A stretch of DNA of 64,000 nucleotides from Salinimicrobium profundisediminis (GCF_026241755.1 NZ_JAPJDA010000021.1:1-64000); one strand, 5' to 3'; shown: positions 10,501 through 19,041, counted from the stretch's first letter. The notes: generated from the letters alone by a model not told the origin. Translations and numbers: made by a program.

Positions 10501-10656
10501 ATCTGTTACTACACCTTCATTTGTCCCTTCTACCTGAATGGAAACTCCCGGTAGAGGCATTTGATCATCTTCGGAAATTACGGTTCCCGATATTTCTATT
10601 CCCTGCGCCCACATAGAAATGGGTAGGAGAAATAATATTAAGAATTTACTATTCAT
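7558..10656 (-). CDS. SusC/RagA TonB-dependent transporter (fructan)
   Basis: This is a 1032-residue outer-membrane beta-barrel importing fructo-oligosaccharides with energy from TonB. It has a signal peptide (ending M-W-A-Q-G), a carboxypeptidase-D-like N-terminal domain (I-S-G-T-V-I-S-E-D to ~105) and a TonB box-like stretch L-D-D-V-V-V-T-G-Y. The plug follows with the SusC signature L-Y-V-I-D-G-V-P and S-I-Q-V-L-K-D-A-S-S-A-S-I-Y-G-S-R-A-S-N-G. The C-terminus is S-L-N-L-S-L with a terminal hydrophobic residue, as barrels require. It lies mid-operon, 10 bp after the first GH32 gene and before susD. Confidence 0.96.
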   Translation of the reverse strand: MNSKFLILFLLPISMWAQGIEISGTVISEDDQMPLPGVSIQVEGTNEGVVTDFDGNYTITNVDPQATLLYSYLGFRTERIAVNNQTEINVSLTMDAQQLDDVVVTGYTSQRRTDITGAISVVDMEEINKQPEPNPVRALQGRLPGVQITSDGSPSGSNTQVVIRGVGTLNNTDPLYVIDGVPTKAGMHELNPNDIESIQVLKDASSASIYGSRASNGVIIVTTKKGREGRMQINLNSYVSASTYANRQEVLNAEQYGRVLWQAQINDGIDPNSNNLRYQFDWGYNDIGEAVLNNIIVPEYLDDEQTLYSADTDWFDEISQTGFAQSYDLSVSNGTEKGNYLFSLGYYENEGIVKTTEFNRISARMNSSYKLFKDRLEIGENFTFNKTHEVQNPGVLDLALKASPIIPVRTVDGEGWGGPVGGMNDRQNPVRLLEYNKDNGYEYHRVFGNAYADLELIENLHLRTNLGIDYSNFYRRSLQRSYKSGYLQNNETAVNIEDWRSLKWTWTNTATYEVKIQNHELSLLAGTEMFRDDYKNINLRREGFVLETPDYMYPDAGSGEAYNGGSATSYSLLSFFGKLDYTFDRKYLFSATIRRDGSSRFGENNRFGTFPAFSAGWRISEENFIHNNYSFFSDLKLRLGWGQTGNQEIDNNAIYSLYVSDYAGGDPTWGTSYGTAYDLSGSGSGLLPSGFRGIQIGNDDLKWETTTQTNIGLDFGFFGYKLFGNLDYYFKETEDILVLPPYLGTIGEGGNRWVNGASMENEGWEFALTYRDETEGDFSYEISANISTNRNEITYLPEEVQNSYGGDGGEDNILGRPINSMYGYVTDGLFTTEEEVMNAAEQEGKGLGRLRYKDLDGDGIITDDDRTWIGIPHPDFSYGFNITLGYKNFDFTSFWQGVGNVDVINSRKFQTDFWSVDDVGSNKGARLLDAWSPENINSTIPALTTIDRNAESRFSTYYVENGRYLKLRNLQVGYSLSEAVLERMNFTNARFYVSGQNLLMITSSDFTGVDPENAGWGYPQPLTVTLGLNLSL

Positions 10657-10666
10657 AGGAGTTGTA

Positions 10667-12268
10667 TTAATTGAAATTTAGTTGATTGATCTGAAAATTT
10701 TCTATTGTAAAATTCTGCTCTCCATCCGCAGTAATTGTTTGGAAAAGTTCATTGGGAAAGAAAATTTCGGTCATTACTGTCTTTCCATTATCATAAAAGA
10801 TCTCAATTGAAGTTTTATCCAGAACTATTTTAACGTTCAGAGATTCCGCATTGGATAATCTTGGTGCAGTCGAGACCTCCTTACCAAAGACATCCTTAAA
10901 TTCGGTTAGACCTGAATTCCCCCTGTTTAGAAAAAATTCTTTTTCTATTCCAGAGTATCCAAAAATTAATTGATCTCCTTCACTATTCCCAAGCGTGAAT
11001 TCATACCGTTGCTCCTGAAGGTTGGAAATATCAAAACTTAGAACAGCTTTTGATAGATTTATATCTTCACCCGCAAGTATGGTACTATCCTGAACTACTA
11101 TTTCTTTTTGGTCAACACCTGTAGAATAATATTGCTTCAGTTCTTGTACCGGAGAAGAAAGGATTCTATAGGTACTTCCTTCCTTATTTAATTTTAGAGT
11201 CCTGGGAATGGTCATAGAGCTACGCCATTGCTCGGTAGGAACTTCATTAGCATATTCCCAGTTAGACATCCAACCAATAAATAAACGACGGCCATCAGAT
11301 TCCGGAATATTTGACCAGGTAACCCCAGCGTAGTTATCTTTCCCGAAATCTATCCAATAGTCATGTTCTTCCCCAATCTCTGCAATAGATTCATGCGGAG
11401 TGAAAGTTGTTCCATCAAAATCTCCAATAAAATATTGTGTTGCCGAACCTCCATTAGGCCCGCCTGGATTTATACTAACAAGTAGTACCCATTTCTCTTC
11501 ACCTGTCTCTTCCACTGTCATTTTAAATAGATCAGGACACTCCCAAACACCTCCATGCCCCCCAAGGTTTTGTCCGAAATCGCTTTCGTGTTCCCACTCA
11601 AGAAGATTCAGTGAGGAGTAAAAACTAATATGGTCTTGAACAGCTAATGACATAATCCATTTTTGCTCTTCTTCAAACCATTCTACTTTGGGATCTCTAA
11701 AATCCCTAATGCCTGGATTTCCAAGCACTGGATTCTGATCATATTTGATCCAGGTTTTTCCTTTGTCTAGACTATATGCTATACCTTGAGTCTGGAAATC
11801 ATCTCTTCCTGCATCGGCGGCTTCAGCATCATGATAAGTAAAAATTGCTATAACCGGGGGAATGTCCCCTTCACCAAGACCTGAAGTGTTGTTATGGTCA
11901 ACAACTGCACTTCCTGAGAAAATTGTTCCATGTTTATCCGGTTCAAGAGCAATGGGCTGTTCTTCCCAGGTAATAAGATCGGTACTTGTGGCATGACCCC
12001 AGTGCATAGCCCCCCAGACATTATCATCGGGATTATGCTGAAAAAATAAATGATATGTTCCATCTAAATAGAACATTCCGTTGGGATCATTCATCCATCC
12101 TGAATCCGGTGTAAAATGAAAAATTGGTCTGTATGCGACTTCTTCTTCACTTTGTGCCGGTGCCACTTCTTCTTGTGTGGCTGCTCCTTCTTTACCTTTA
12201 TCCTGGCAAGAAGACAAACCAATACTCGCGAGGACAGAAATTTGTAATATTAGGATATACTTTTTCAT
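10667..12268 (-). CDS. GH32 fructanase lipoprotein, second copy
   Basis: This is a second GH32 enzyme of 533 residues, paralogous to the one at 2890-4404 and with the same triad: Asp61 in W-M-N-D-P-N-G, Asp192 in R-D-F-R-D-P, and Glu243 in E-C-P-D-L. The signal peptide ends G-L-S-S-C21, so it is a lipoprotein. A ~25-residue Glu/Ala/Pro-rich linker follows and would hold the catalytic domain away from the membrane. A C-terminal beta-sandwich covers ~395-533. It is the second gene of the operon, 3 bp after the transporter gene. Two GH32 enzymes may divide surface cutting and periplasmic trimming, which is inference; their linkage preferences are not readable. Confidence 0.93.
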   Translation of the reverse strand: MKKYILILQISVLASIGLSSCQDKGKEGAATQEEVAPAQSEEEVAYRPIFHFTPDSGWMNDPNGMFYLDGTYHLFFQHNPDDNVWGAMHWGHATSTDLITWEEQPIALEPDKHGTIFSGSAVVDHNNTSGLGEGDIPPVIAIFTYHDAEAADAGRDDFQTQGIAYSLDKGKTWIKYDQNPVLGNPGIRDFRDPKVEWFEEEQKWIMSLAVQDHISFYSSLNLLEWEHESDFGQNLGGHGGVWECPDLFKMTVEETGEEKWVLLVSINPGGPNGGSATQYFIGDFDGTTFTPHESIAEIGEEHDYWIDFGKDNYAGVTWSNIPESDGRRLFIGWMSNWEYANEVPTEQWRSSMTIPRTLKLNKEGSTYRILSSPVQELKQYYSTGVDQKEIVVQDSTILAGEDINLSKAVLSFDISNLQEQRYEFTLGNSEGDQLIFGYSGIEKEFFLNRGNSGLTEFKDVFGKEVSTAPRLSNAESLNVKIVLDKTSIEIFYDNGKTVMTEIFFPNELFQTITADGEQNFTIENFQINQLNFN

Positions 12269-12271
12269 ATT

Positions 12272-13624
12272 TTAGATAGTTTGTTGTTTTTTATTTGGGG
12301 TTTTTCTAATGGATAATTCTTCACTTAATTCTTCGAGAGACTTTCCTTTAGTTTCTGGCATCATGAAAATGACAAACAAGAGTTGAAGCACCATCATAAA
12401 TGCGAAAAACGCAAATACGTAAGCTGGACCTATGGTCGAGAACAAAAATGGGATCAATGAGGGAATGATTGCTGCTAATAACCAGTGAGTGGAAGATCCA
12501 AAAGCCTGTCCTGAAGCGCGTAGATGATTAGGGAAGATTTCAGAAATGAAAACCCAAATTACCGCTCCTTGTCCTATTGCATGAGCCGCAATGAACATGA
12601 ACAGGAAAATGGGAACAGTTAAACCTCCCCAATTCAGGAAAAAAGATGCTGCCACAAGAGATAGGGAAATAATATAACCTATGGAACCAATATACATTAA
12701 CAATTTTCGGCCCAGCTTATCGATAAGTACCACTCCAAGGATCGTAAAAAGCAGGTTTACCACTCCAATTCCGATACTGCTGAGCAATGCAGTACTTTCC
12801 CCTAAACCGGCTGCTTCAAAAATACGTGGTGCATAATATAGAAAGGCATTTATACCCGAGAGTTGATTGAAGAAAGCTACAAGGAAAGCAAGAATTAGAG
12901 GGAATCTGTACTTTTTCATAAAAATGTGTTCCCCCGTTAAGTTTGACTCTGATTGTTTCTTTATTTCAATCATCTTTTTTTCTACATCCCCATCTGGCTG
13001 TATCAAACTTAATATCTTACGGGCCTCTCCTTCTCTTGCCTTGGATATGAGCCACCTCGGACTCCTGGGGATAAAAAATACAAATGCAGTATAAATGAAT
13101 GCAGGTATGGCCTCCACGCCCATCATCCACCTCCAGGGTTCTTCTCCCGTATTTCTTAATAAGTAATTAGATAAAAAAGCGACCAGAATACCCAGAACGA
13201 TATTAAATTGATAAAGAGACACAAGACGCCCGCGATATTTTTGTGGAGCGATCTCTGACACATAAGTAGGTGCTGCAATAGTAGAAGCTCCTACCCCAAG
13301 TCCTCCAATAAATCTGAAAACGGCAAAAGAAACAGGATCATTGGCAAGTGCAGAACCAAGAGCAGAGATTATGTATAACAATCCTATAAATAACAAAGTA
13401 TTTTTTCTACCAAACTTATTTGTTGGAACGCCACCAAAAATGGCTCCTATTACTGTTCCCCACAGGGCCATCGCCATCACGACTGAGCCATGGAAGGCAT
13501 CAGAAGTACCCCAGGCAGCCTGAAGAGATTTGTCAGCTCCTGAAATAACAACTGTATCAAATCCGAATAAAAATCCTGCCAATGCAGCAGTTATTGACCA
13601 AGCTAAAATTTTGTTCATTTCCAC
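12272..13624 (-). CDS. MFS sugar porter (inner-membrane fructose/hexose importer)
   Basis: This is a 450-residue major facilitator of the sugar porter family with about 12 membrane segments. Diagnostic motifs are visible: G-x-x-x-G-F-D in TM1 (F-L-F-G-F-D), N-K-F-G-R-K after TM2, R-F-I-G-G-L-G-V-G, the P-E-S-P-R-W-L equivalent I-P-R-S-P-R-W-L-I, D-K-L-G-R-K between TM8 and TM9, and P-E-T-K-G-K-S-L-E-E at the C-terminus. It would import fructose or glucose released in the periplasm. It is the first gene of the fructan operon, downstream of the regulator, and corresponds in position to BT1758. Met3 is an alternative start. Confidence 0.93.
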   Translation of the reverse strand: MEMNKILAWSITAALAGFLFGFDTVVISGADKSLQAAWGTSDAFHGSVVMAMALWGTVIGAIFGGVPTNKFGRKNTLLFIGLLYIISALGSALANDPVSFAVFRFIGGLGVGASTIAAPTYVSEIAPQKYRGRLVSLYQFNIVLGILVAFLSNYLLRNTGEEPWRWMMGVEAIPAFIYTAFVFFIPRSPRWLISKAREGEARKILSLIQPDGDVEKKMIEIKKQSESNLTGEHIFMKKYRFPLILAFLVAFFNQLSGINAFLYYAPRIFEAAGLGESTALLSSIGIGVVNLLFTILGVVLIDKLGRKLLMYIGSIGYIISLSLVAASFFLNWGGLTVPIFLFMFIAAHAIGQGAVIWVFISEIFPNHLRASGQAFGSSTHWLLAAIIPSLIPFLFSTIGPAYVFAFFAFMMVLQLLFVIFMMPETKGKSLEELSEELSIRKTPNKKQQTI

Positions 13625-13767
13625 ATTTTTTAATCAGCAACTAAGATAAATGGAAAGGAACCTGAAGAAATTTAGGAATCACCTAAATCGTTATAATTTT
13701 GTTAAGTCGGATTTAAAAATACACAATACCTTGTTTAACAGTAATTTACGTCAATTAATTATTTTAG

Positions 13768-13781
13768 CTATAACGTTATAG
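13768..13781. promoter_or_regulatory. 14-bp perfect palindrome in the fructan operon promoter region
   Basis: CTATAACGTTATAG is a perfect 14-bp palindrome in the 204-bp gap between the regulator gene's stop (13829) and the transporter's start (13624). It is 144 bp upstream of the first operon gene. It is a candidate operator for the AraC-type DNA-binding domain of the neighbouring regulator. AraC proteins more often use direct repeats, so the assignment is weak. I did not find a convincing TAnnTTTG promoter in this gap. Confidence 0.3.
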
Positions 13782-13828
13782 TTTTAAAAATGATACCTCA
13801 AGTTTAATAATGTAACATCAGAAAGATT

Positions 13829-16594
13829 TTAAACAGAGTCTTTTAAAGGTTCTTTGGAATCTCTGAATTTTTTAGGAGTTAGACCGTACTTATTTTTAAA
13901 GGATGTGGAAAAATAACCTGGAGAAGAATACCCAACGCTGTAAGCAATCTCAGACACGTTTAGATTGGTATCCTCTAATAAATATTTTCCTTTTGCGAGT
14001 CGTTGGGAATTAATATATTCATTGACCGTTAATCCTAACATAGCTTTAACTTTTCTATACAAGTGTACTCTTGAAATATTGAAAATATTTGAAAGCTCCT
14101 CAACTGAAAAATTTTGATCCTGTAAATTTTTATCAATAACCTCATTTAGCTGTTTCAGGAATTCCTGTTCGGAGGTATTGAGCTTATTATCTTCAATTTC
14201 ATTAATCCTATTTGTGTAATAGTACCTCAATTTCTCTCGGTTGTACAGTACTGACACCACCGATTGCTTAAGAACTTCCAGATTAAAGGGTTTGGTAATA
14301 TAAAAATCCGCACCACTACGCAAAGCCTTTATCCTCGATTCCTCATCGTTAAGGGCGGTTAGAATTATTACCGGGATATGAGAGGTTCGAAGGTCATTCT
14401 TTAATTCTTTACATATTTCAAATCCGCTTTTGTCCGGAAGGTTTAAATCACATATTATCGCGTCCGGCACAATATCAAGAGCTTTCTCTATGGCATCCGT
14501 TCCGTCGGAATGATGTAGGTTGTATTCTTTATGAAAGTTCCTCTGAATTAAATTCGCCAAATCAAGATTATCTTCAATTAAAAGTATATTCAGTTCATTG
14601 TCCAAAACACCAGGAAGATCTTTCATCACTGCCTGTGGATACAGTGAGTCTATATGAGTCTCTAATTTTTCATACTTTAAAGGTTCATCTTGAGAAATTA
14701 TATAATCCTTTAGATGTTCCGTCCCTTCAAGCAGTGACACGCAAAACTCAGTTCCTTTCTTTGATCTTAAGGAAACCGTGCCTCCATGAAGTTTTACAAA
14801 TTCTCTGGTTAGATACAAGCCCATTCCTGAGCCCGGTTTAAGATTATTAGTTGCTTGAAAATAGGGATCAAAAATTCGTTCTTGTTCTCCTGAAGGAATT
14901 CCTATACCCGAGTCCTTCACGTAAATATTGATTTTTTTAGGATCGGAACTTTCTTCAATACGGACAGAAATTTTTCCGTTTTTCGGAGTGAATTTTAAGG
15001 CATTCGAGAGCAAGTTGAAAAAGACTTTGTCCATCATATTTCTATCAATATAAAGTTCAAGTTCCTTATTTGTACACTTTAAATCCATATCAATGGAATT
15101 TATAGCAGCTTCTGTTTTAAAATCATGAAAAATGGATTTAAAAAACTCATATATATTTGTTCGACTTGGTTTTATCACAAAAGATCTAGTCTCTAGTTTT
15201 CGGAAATCCAATAACTCATTAATAAGACGCAACAATCTTTTTGAATTATTCATTATAAGCCTTGTCTCATATTTGTAATTATCAAGGTCTTGATCTTTTG
15301 CTTTACTCAGAGACTCTACCGAGCTCGTAATAAGTGTAAGAGGAGTCTTAAATTCATGAGACAATGCAGTGAAAAAATTAATTTTTGTCTCGTTGGTTTT
15401 CCTCAACTGTTTAGCGAAATTTTCAATCTGATTCCTTTGAACCACAATTTTTTTATTAATGATTTCGAGACTTCTTTTTCCCCGTTTGACTCTAATTAAA
15501 AGATAAATACTATATAGGGCAAGAATCAACAGGAGGAATAACAAAAAAGCCATAAGCTGAATCAGACTGTTCTGAGTATTATAGGAGGTGATTTGTTCCC
15601 GAATGATCGCCTGCTGTTCTTCAATATCCGTCTGCTGCTGATTTAACTTATTAAACTGGTTCTGCATAATATCCACATTAACAGAATCTATGACCACTGT
15701 CTTAAGGATATTATTTTTTTCTACTACTTCATTTTGAAGCAGATTCTTTGCAAGCCGTATTGCTTCACTTCCTCCTGTTGGATAAAGTATGGTAGCTGAA
15801 AGTATTCCATCCTTTACCAGTTGGATTCCCCCACTGGGGCCATATAGTCCGTCCACTCCCACGAAAATAATGTTATCATCAAGGCCTTTTTTCCTGGCTA
15901 CCTCAAGAGCTCCCTGTGCCATTCTATCATTGTGAGTGAAGATGTAATTTACATTAGAGGTGGAATCAAGAATTTTTTTAAGTCCTACTTCAACTGAATG
16001 TTTCTCCCAGTCGCCCTGAACCGTACCTATGATCTTTAAATTGGTTTGTTTATTAATGACATTTCTGAATCCCAGAGAGCGTTCGTATGCTGGAGAAGAT
16101 CCCGCCAAACCTTTAATTTCAATTATATTCCCCTTCTTGTGGCTCGCATGAGACAATATGTACTTTGCAGCATTCCCTCCTACCTCTACATTGTTTGCCC
16201 CTACATATGCTGTGTAATTACTCCCTTCTATTTTGCGGTCTATCACAATAGTCGATATGCCTTCACTCATGGCCTTTTCAATTATTGGGGTAATAGGTGC
16301 AGATTGAATAGGAGAGACTATCAGTACATCAACCTTTTTATCAATTAAAAGATTTATGTCCTCTATTTGTTTTTGGATATTTCCAGCTGCGTCGAGAACT
16401 TCAAGATCAAGTTCAGGATGCAAAGAAGTTTCAATCCTCATAGATCGATTCATCTCTTTCCGCCAGTTATCTGTTGTCATTGCCTGGGAAAAACCTATTA
16501 AGTAGCCTTCACGCTCTTCATCTGGGCTACAGGCAGAAAACAGAATTATAAGGAGGATGGATATAGACCTTACATATTTCACTATTGTTTTCAT
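13829..16594 (-). CDS. Hybrid two-component system regulator with periplasmic sugar-binding domain (fructose sensor)
   Basis: This is a single-polypeptide sensor and regulator of 921 residues. In order it has: an N-terminal signal/anchor with C22; a type-1 periplasmic-binding domain (~30-315, ribose-binding-like, with V-D-V-L-I-V-S-P and T-I-V-I-D-R-K); a membrane helix (~345-368); a HisKA domain with phospho-acceptor His413 in S-H-E-F-K-T-P; an HATPase (N-A-L-K-F-T-P, D-S-G-I-G-I-P, G-S-G-M-G-L-Y); a receiver with Asp716 in I-C-D-L-N-L-P; and a C-terminal AraC HTH (~815-915). The same architecture in BT1754 binds fructose in the periplasm and switches on the fructan locus. Its place directly upstream of that operon supports the same role here. 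Confidence 0.93.
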   Translation of the reverse strand: MKTIVKYVRSISILLIILFSACSPDEEREGYLIGFSQAMTTDNWRKEMNRSMRIETSLHPELDLEVLDAAGNIQKQIEDINLLIDKKVDVLIVSPIQSAPITPIIEKAMSEGISTIVIDRKIEGSNYTAYVGANNVEVGGNAAKYILSHASHKKGNIIEIKGLAGSSPAYERSLGFRNVINKQTNLKIIGTVQGDWEKHSVEVGLKKILDSTSNVNYIFTHNDRMAQGALEVARKKGLDDNIIFVGVDGLYGPSGGIQLVKDGILSATILYPTGGSEAIRLAKNLLQNEVVEKNNILKTVVIDSVNVDIMQNQFNKLNQQQTDIEEQQAIIREQITSYNTQNSLIQLMAFLLFLLLILALYSIYLLIRVKRGKRSLEIINKKIVVQRNQIENFAKQLRKTNETKINFFTALSHEFKTPLTLITSSVESLSKAKDQDLDNYKYETRLIMNNSKRLLRLINELLDFRKLETRSFVIKPSRTNIYEFFKSIFHDFKTEAAINSIDMDLKCTNKELELYIDRNMMDKVFFNLLSNALKFTPKNGKISVRIEESSDPKKINIYVKDSGIGIPSGEQERIFDPYFQATNNLKPGSGMGLYLTREFVKLHGGTVSLRSKKGTEFCVSLLEGTEHLKDYIISQDEPLKYEKLETHIDSLYPQAVMKDLPGVLDNELNILLIEDNLDLANLIQRNFHKEYNLHHSDGTDAIEKALDIVPDAIICDLNLPDKSGFEICKELKNDLRTSHIPVIILTALNDEESRIKALRSGADFYITKPFNLEVLKQSVVSVLYNREKLRYYYTNRINEIEDNKLNTSEQEFLKQLNEVIDKNLQDQNFSVEELSNIFNISRVHLYRKVKAMLGLTVNEYINSQRLAKGKYLLEDTNLNVSEIAYSVGYSSPGYFSTSFKNKYGLTPKKFRDSKEPLKDSV

Positions 16595-17755
16595 AAAAAT
16601 GAATGTACCTCTGCATCTTCATAAGTTCCACCAAAATGTCCAAATATTTGGATTAACTTTTAACAGATGCCCTTTTTAAATTTTACGATTTTCCCGCCAA
16701 ACAAAAGGGAAAGTATATATGGGCTTATTAAAAGAGAACCTCATAAATAACCGCCACAATTTTGAATGCTGTTACTTTTTTTTTAGCAAATGGAAAGGTA
16801 ACAAATTTCAATAGGAGGCTTTCTGCTAGATTGAATTTACTAATCTTTTTTTTGCAATAATAAATTATACAATTTAAAAGCTTATATCAACATGTGACAA
16901 GAGACTTAGAAAGTTTTTTCAGATATCCCTTTAGATTTGCTGATTTAATCCTGTGATAGCATTAAAATTCTATGAAACTTTTTGCTTTTACTTCCTATTG
17001 CGCATTCCTAAGCTTATATACCCCTTTTTTCGTATATAATCAAGAACTGATTGAGGACGCTTCCCCGGTTTCTAATCGGGGTTTACCCTTTTGGTTGCTT
17101 ACCCTAGGGGCAAATATACAGATTACAGAACACTCGTTAGGTGAGGTCACAGACACTCACTGAATTTAAAGCATATACACGGTATGAGTTCACCTACTTT
17201 TAATTAGCTGAAATGCCTTTGTAAATAAATAGACAAAACACATAAGAATTAAGGCCTAGATATTCTCACATTATGTTTACGCCAAAAAAACTCTTTAAAA
17301 ATTGTGCAAGTAGAAAATATAAAGTTACAACCCTCATATTTTTTAATCTTGCCTGTGAAATTCCAGAGCTACTATTTATACATAATAGAAAATACATGAA
17401 GCTAATTTATGGTGTACCTGCCAAAGCTTCAGAAGTTGCCTAAGGGTTCTAACACTAGGTGGAATACCAAATATTCTTATAAAAACTGCATAATCAGGAT
17501 TTAATTATCGTTTAATTAATCAAAACCAGTACACATAAGGGCTCAGAAAATTTTACTGTATCCCCTACTCTAAAGTTCTAGGTAAGACAATATTATATAA
17601 CGAATAAAACTATTTGTATATCAGCACTATACAGATTTTTTTAATTAAATAACATCGCTTTAGCGTGTTATCCTCTTGCTTTCCTTTTTACCAGCTAATT
17701 AAATTGCTGCTTCTTATAAGTTTTTGACCATCTGGAGCAGTCAAAAGTTTCCTAC
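16595..17755. other. Long gene-poor AT-rich spacer
   Basis: About 1.16 kb between the regulator start and the RadC-side terminator holds no recognisable gene. The only open frame of note, a 63-codon frame at 16972-17163, has a hydrophobic N-terminus but no family resemblance. The regulator's promoter should lie at the left end (16600-16700), but no clear TAnnTTTG element was found. The rest looks like decayed or non-coding sequence. Confidence 0.5.
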
Positions 17756-17780
17756 AAAAAAAAGCCGGATCATCTCCGGC
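17756..17780 (-). terminator. Intrinsic terminator after the RadC-like gene
   Basis: On the minus strand, GCCGGA-GATGA-TCCGGC forms a 6-bp GC-rich stem with a 5-nt loop, directly followed by eight T residues. It begins ~20 bp after the RadC-like stop codon at 17800. This is a standard Rho-independent terminator ending the radC/ssb transcription unit. Confidence 0.85.
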
Positions 17781-17799
17781 CTGTCATGGGTTTGTTCTT

Positions 17800-18249
17800 T
17801 TATAAAATTCCTTCATCGGCAAATGAAAAGTATTTTCCTTCCGGAGTAATAATCAGGTGGTCCAGGAGTTTTATATCGAGAAGCAAACCTGCCTCTTTGA
17901 TTTTCCGGGTCAGGGTTTTATCGTCCTGGCTGGGCAAAAGAGTTCCTGAAGGATGATTATGAGCTACGATAATTGCAGTGGCTAATGATTTAAGCGCTAC
18001 TGCAAAAAGGATTCTCAGGTCTACCAGAGTAGCGGTAATACCCCCGGTGGATATTTCAACTATACCTTTCACCCGGTTTCCATTGTTGAGGAGCATCAGT
18101 TTAAAACATTCCTGCATGGCGATGTGGTTTAAGTTCCATTGGCAATAGAACTTCTCAAAAGCATCATTAGAAGAAGATATTTTTGGTGATTCCTTTATTC
18201 TCATGTTGCCGAGGTATTTCAGAGATATTTCATTAACTTTAGTTTTCAT
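17800..18249 (-). CDS. RadC/JAB-domain protein (element type)
   Basis: This is a 149-residue RadC-family (UPF0758/JAB-MPN) protein. The metal-binding motif H-N-H-P-S-G with a downstream Asp in S-Q-D-D-K is intact, as is the preceding T-G-G-I-T-A-T-L-V-D-L-R-I-L-F segment. The N-terminal helix-hairpin-helix of chromosomal RadC is absent, the usual form on mobile elements. I chose Met at 18249 (MKTKVNEIS): an in-frame extension to 18405 would run through the ssb 3' end and encodes unlike sequence. It follows ssb by ~67 bp and ends at a strong terminator. The biochemical role is unknown; such genes often accompany anti-restriction or replication functions of ICEs and plasmids. Confidence 0.85.
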   Translation of the reverse strand: MKTKVNEISLKYLGNMRIKESPKISSSNDAFEKFYCQWNLNHIAMQECFKLMLLNNGNRVKGIVEISTGGITATLVDLRILFAVALKSLATAIIVAHNHPSGTLLPSQDDKTLTRKIKEAGLLLDIKLLDHLIITPEGKYFSFADEGIL

Positions 18250-18316
18250 AAGTTTAGATGTTAATGCGATTATTTCAAAGAGGGTGCAAACGGACATATG
18301 CACCCTCTTTTGATTT

Positions 18317-18664
18317 TTAAGCTTTAGTGGAAGCAGTGCCCAGCAAAAGAATTTCACTGGCAATAATTTCAGATACATATCTCTTGGATCCTTCTGTAGT
18401 CTCATAGGAGCGGTTGGAGAGTTTTCCCTCTACGGCAATTTCTCTTCCTTTAGCTACATACTTCTCCACTATTTCAGCGGTTTTACCCCAGCAAATTATC
18501 TGGTGCCACTGAGTTTGTTCAACCTTGTCACCCTGTGAATTGTGATAAAATTCATTGGTGGCCATGGAAAAAGAAGCTACTTTTTTGCCATTTTCAAGGG
18601 TTCTGGTTTCGGGTGAATTTCCTACGTTCCCGATGAGCTGCACTTTGTTTCTAATAGTTCTCAT
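18317..18664 (-). CDS. Single-stranded DNA-binding protein (element type)
   Basis: This is a 115-residue OB-fold SSB. Landmarks are N-K-V-Q-L-I-G-N-V-G, the F-S-M-A-T-N-E-F-Y strand, T-Q-W-H-Q-I-I-C-W-G-K-T-A-E, and V-A-K-G-R-E-I-A-V-E-G-K-L-S-N-R-S-Y. It stops just after the OB fold with L-L-L-G-T-A-S-T-K-A, so it lacks the long linker and acidic D-D-x-I-P-F tail by which housekeeping SSB recruits repair proteins. Short tailless SSBs of this kind are common on Bacteroidota conjugative elements, where they would coat transferred single strands. It lies between a small basic ORF and the RadC-like gene on the same strand. Confidence 0.9.
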   Translation of the reverse strand: MRTIRNKVQLIGNVGNSPETRTLENGKKVASFSMATNEFYHNSQGDKVEQTQWHQIICWGKTAEIVEKYVAKGREIAVEGKLSNRSYETTEGSKRYVSEIIASEILLLGTASTKA

Positions 18665-18676
18665 AACATTAAATAT

Positions 18677-18850
18677 TTAAAGATTAATAATGGATTTACT
18701 TTTTATATCCGGAGCGTTTTCCTTTTTGTTTTTCTTTGGTGCCGCTTCCTTTTTGATGTTGTTGTTTGATTTCATTTTTCCTATTTTTTGATTTACTTCC
18801 CATAGAGCCTTCGCTGTTACCTTTTTTGTTGCTGTATGATTTTTAAACAT
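18677..18850 (-). CDS. Small Lys-rich hypothetical protein
   Basis: This is a 57-codon frame (from MFKNHTATKKV at 18850) ending 12 bp upstream of the ssb start. It is very rich in Lys, Asn and Ala (K-K-E-A-A-P-K-K-N-K-K-E-N-A-P), probably disordered and basic. The in-frame extension to 18907 is less likely because it crosses an inverted repeat (18847-18918). The placement suggests co-transcription with ssb and radC. I do not recognise the family; it could be a small nucleic-acid-binding accessory protein or a non-coding artefact. Confidence 0.45.
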   Translation of the reverse strand: MFKNHTATKKVTAKALWEVNQKIGKMKSNNNIKKEAAPKKNKKENAPDIKSKSIINL

Positions 18851-18918
18851 TCGGAATTGATAAGGACTTATAAAAAGGAGGTACGACTGGCTTATGCAGT
18901 CCGTCAACTTCCGAATGT
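18847..18918. repeat. 10-bp perfect inverted repeat at the 5' end of the ssb unit
   Basis: ACATTCGGAA (18847-18856) and TTCCGAATGT (18909-18918) are exact reverse complements separated by 52 bp. They straddle the start of the small Lys-rich gene on its promoter side. They could be paired operator half-sites for looping repression of the ssb/radC unit or a recombination/transfer site. Confidence 0.55.
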
Positions 18919-19041
18919 TGTTACTTTGCTTACAAAAAAGGTGAGGTCAGCGCAGGCTCGGGAGGATTCAAAAAGGCTTAGGGGAAGAACAGAACATCTG
19001 GAAGTGGCACCAAAGCCATAATATGAAAATCCATTTTGAGC

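Noticed and set aside
16972-17163. 63-codon plus-strand frame with a hydrophobic N-terminus
   Set aside because: No family resemblance, no clear ribosome site or neighbours, and it lies in a long gene-poor AT-rich stretch. It may be a chance frame.
18836-19021. 61-codon plus-strand frame rich in Arg and Lys
   Set aside because: It overlaps the small Lys-rich gene on the other strand and the inverted repeat, and its composition looks like an antisense shadow.
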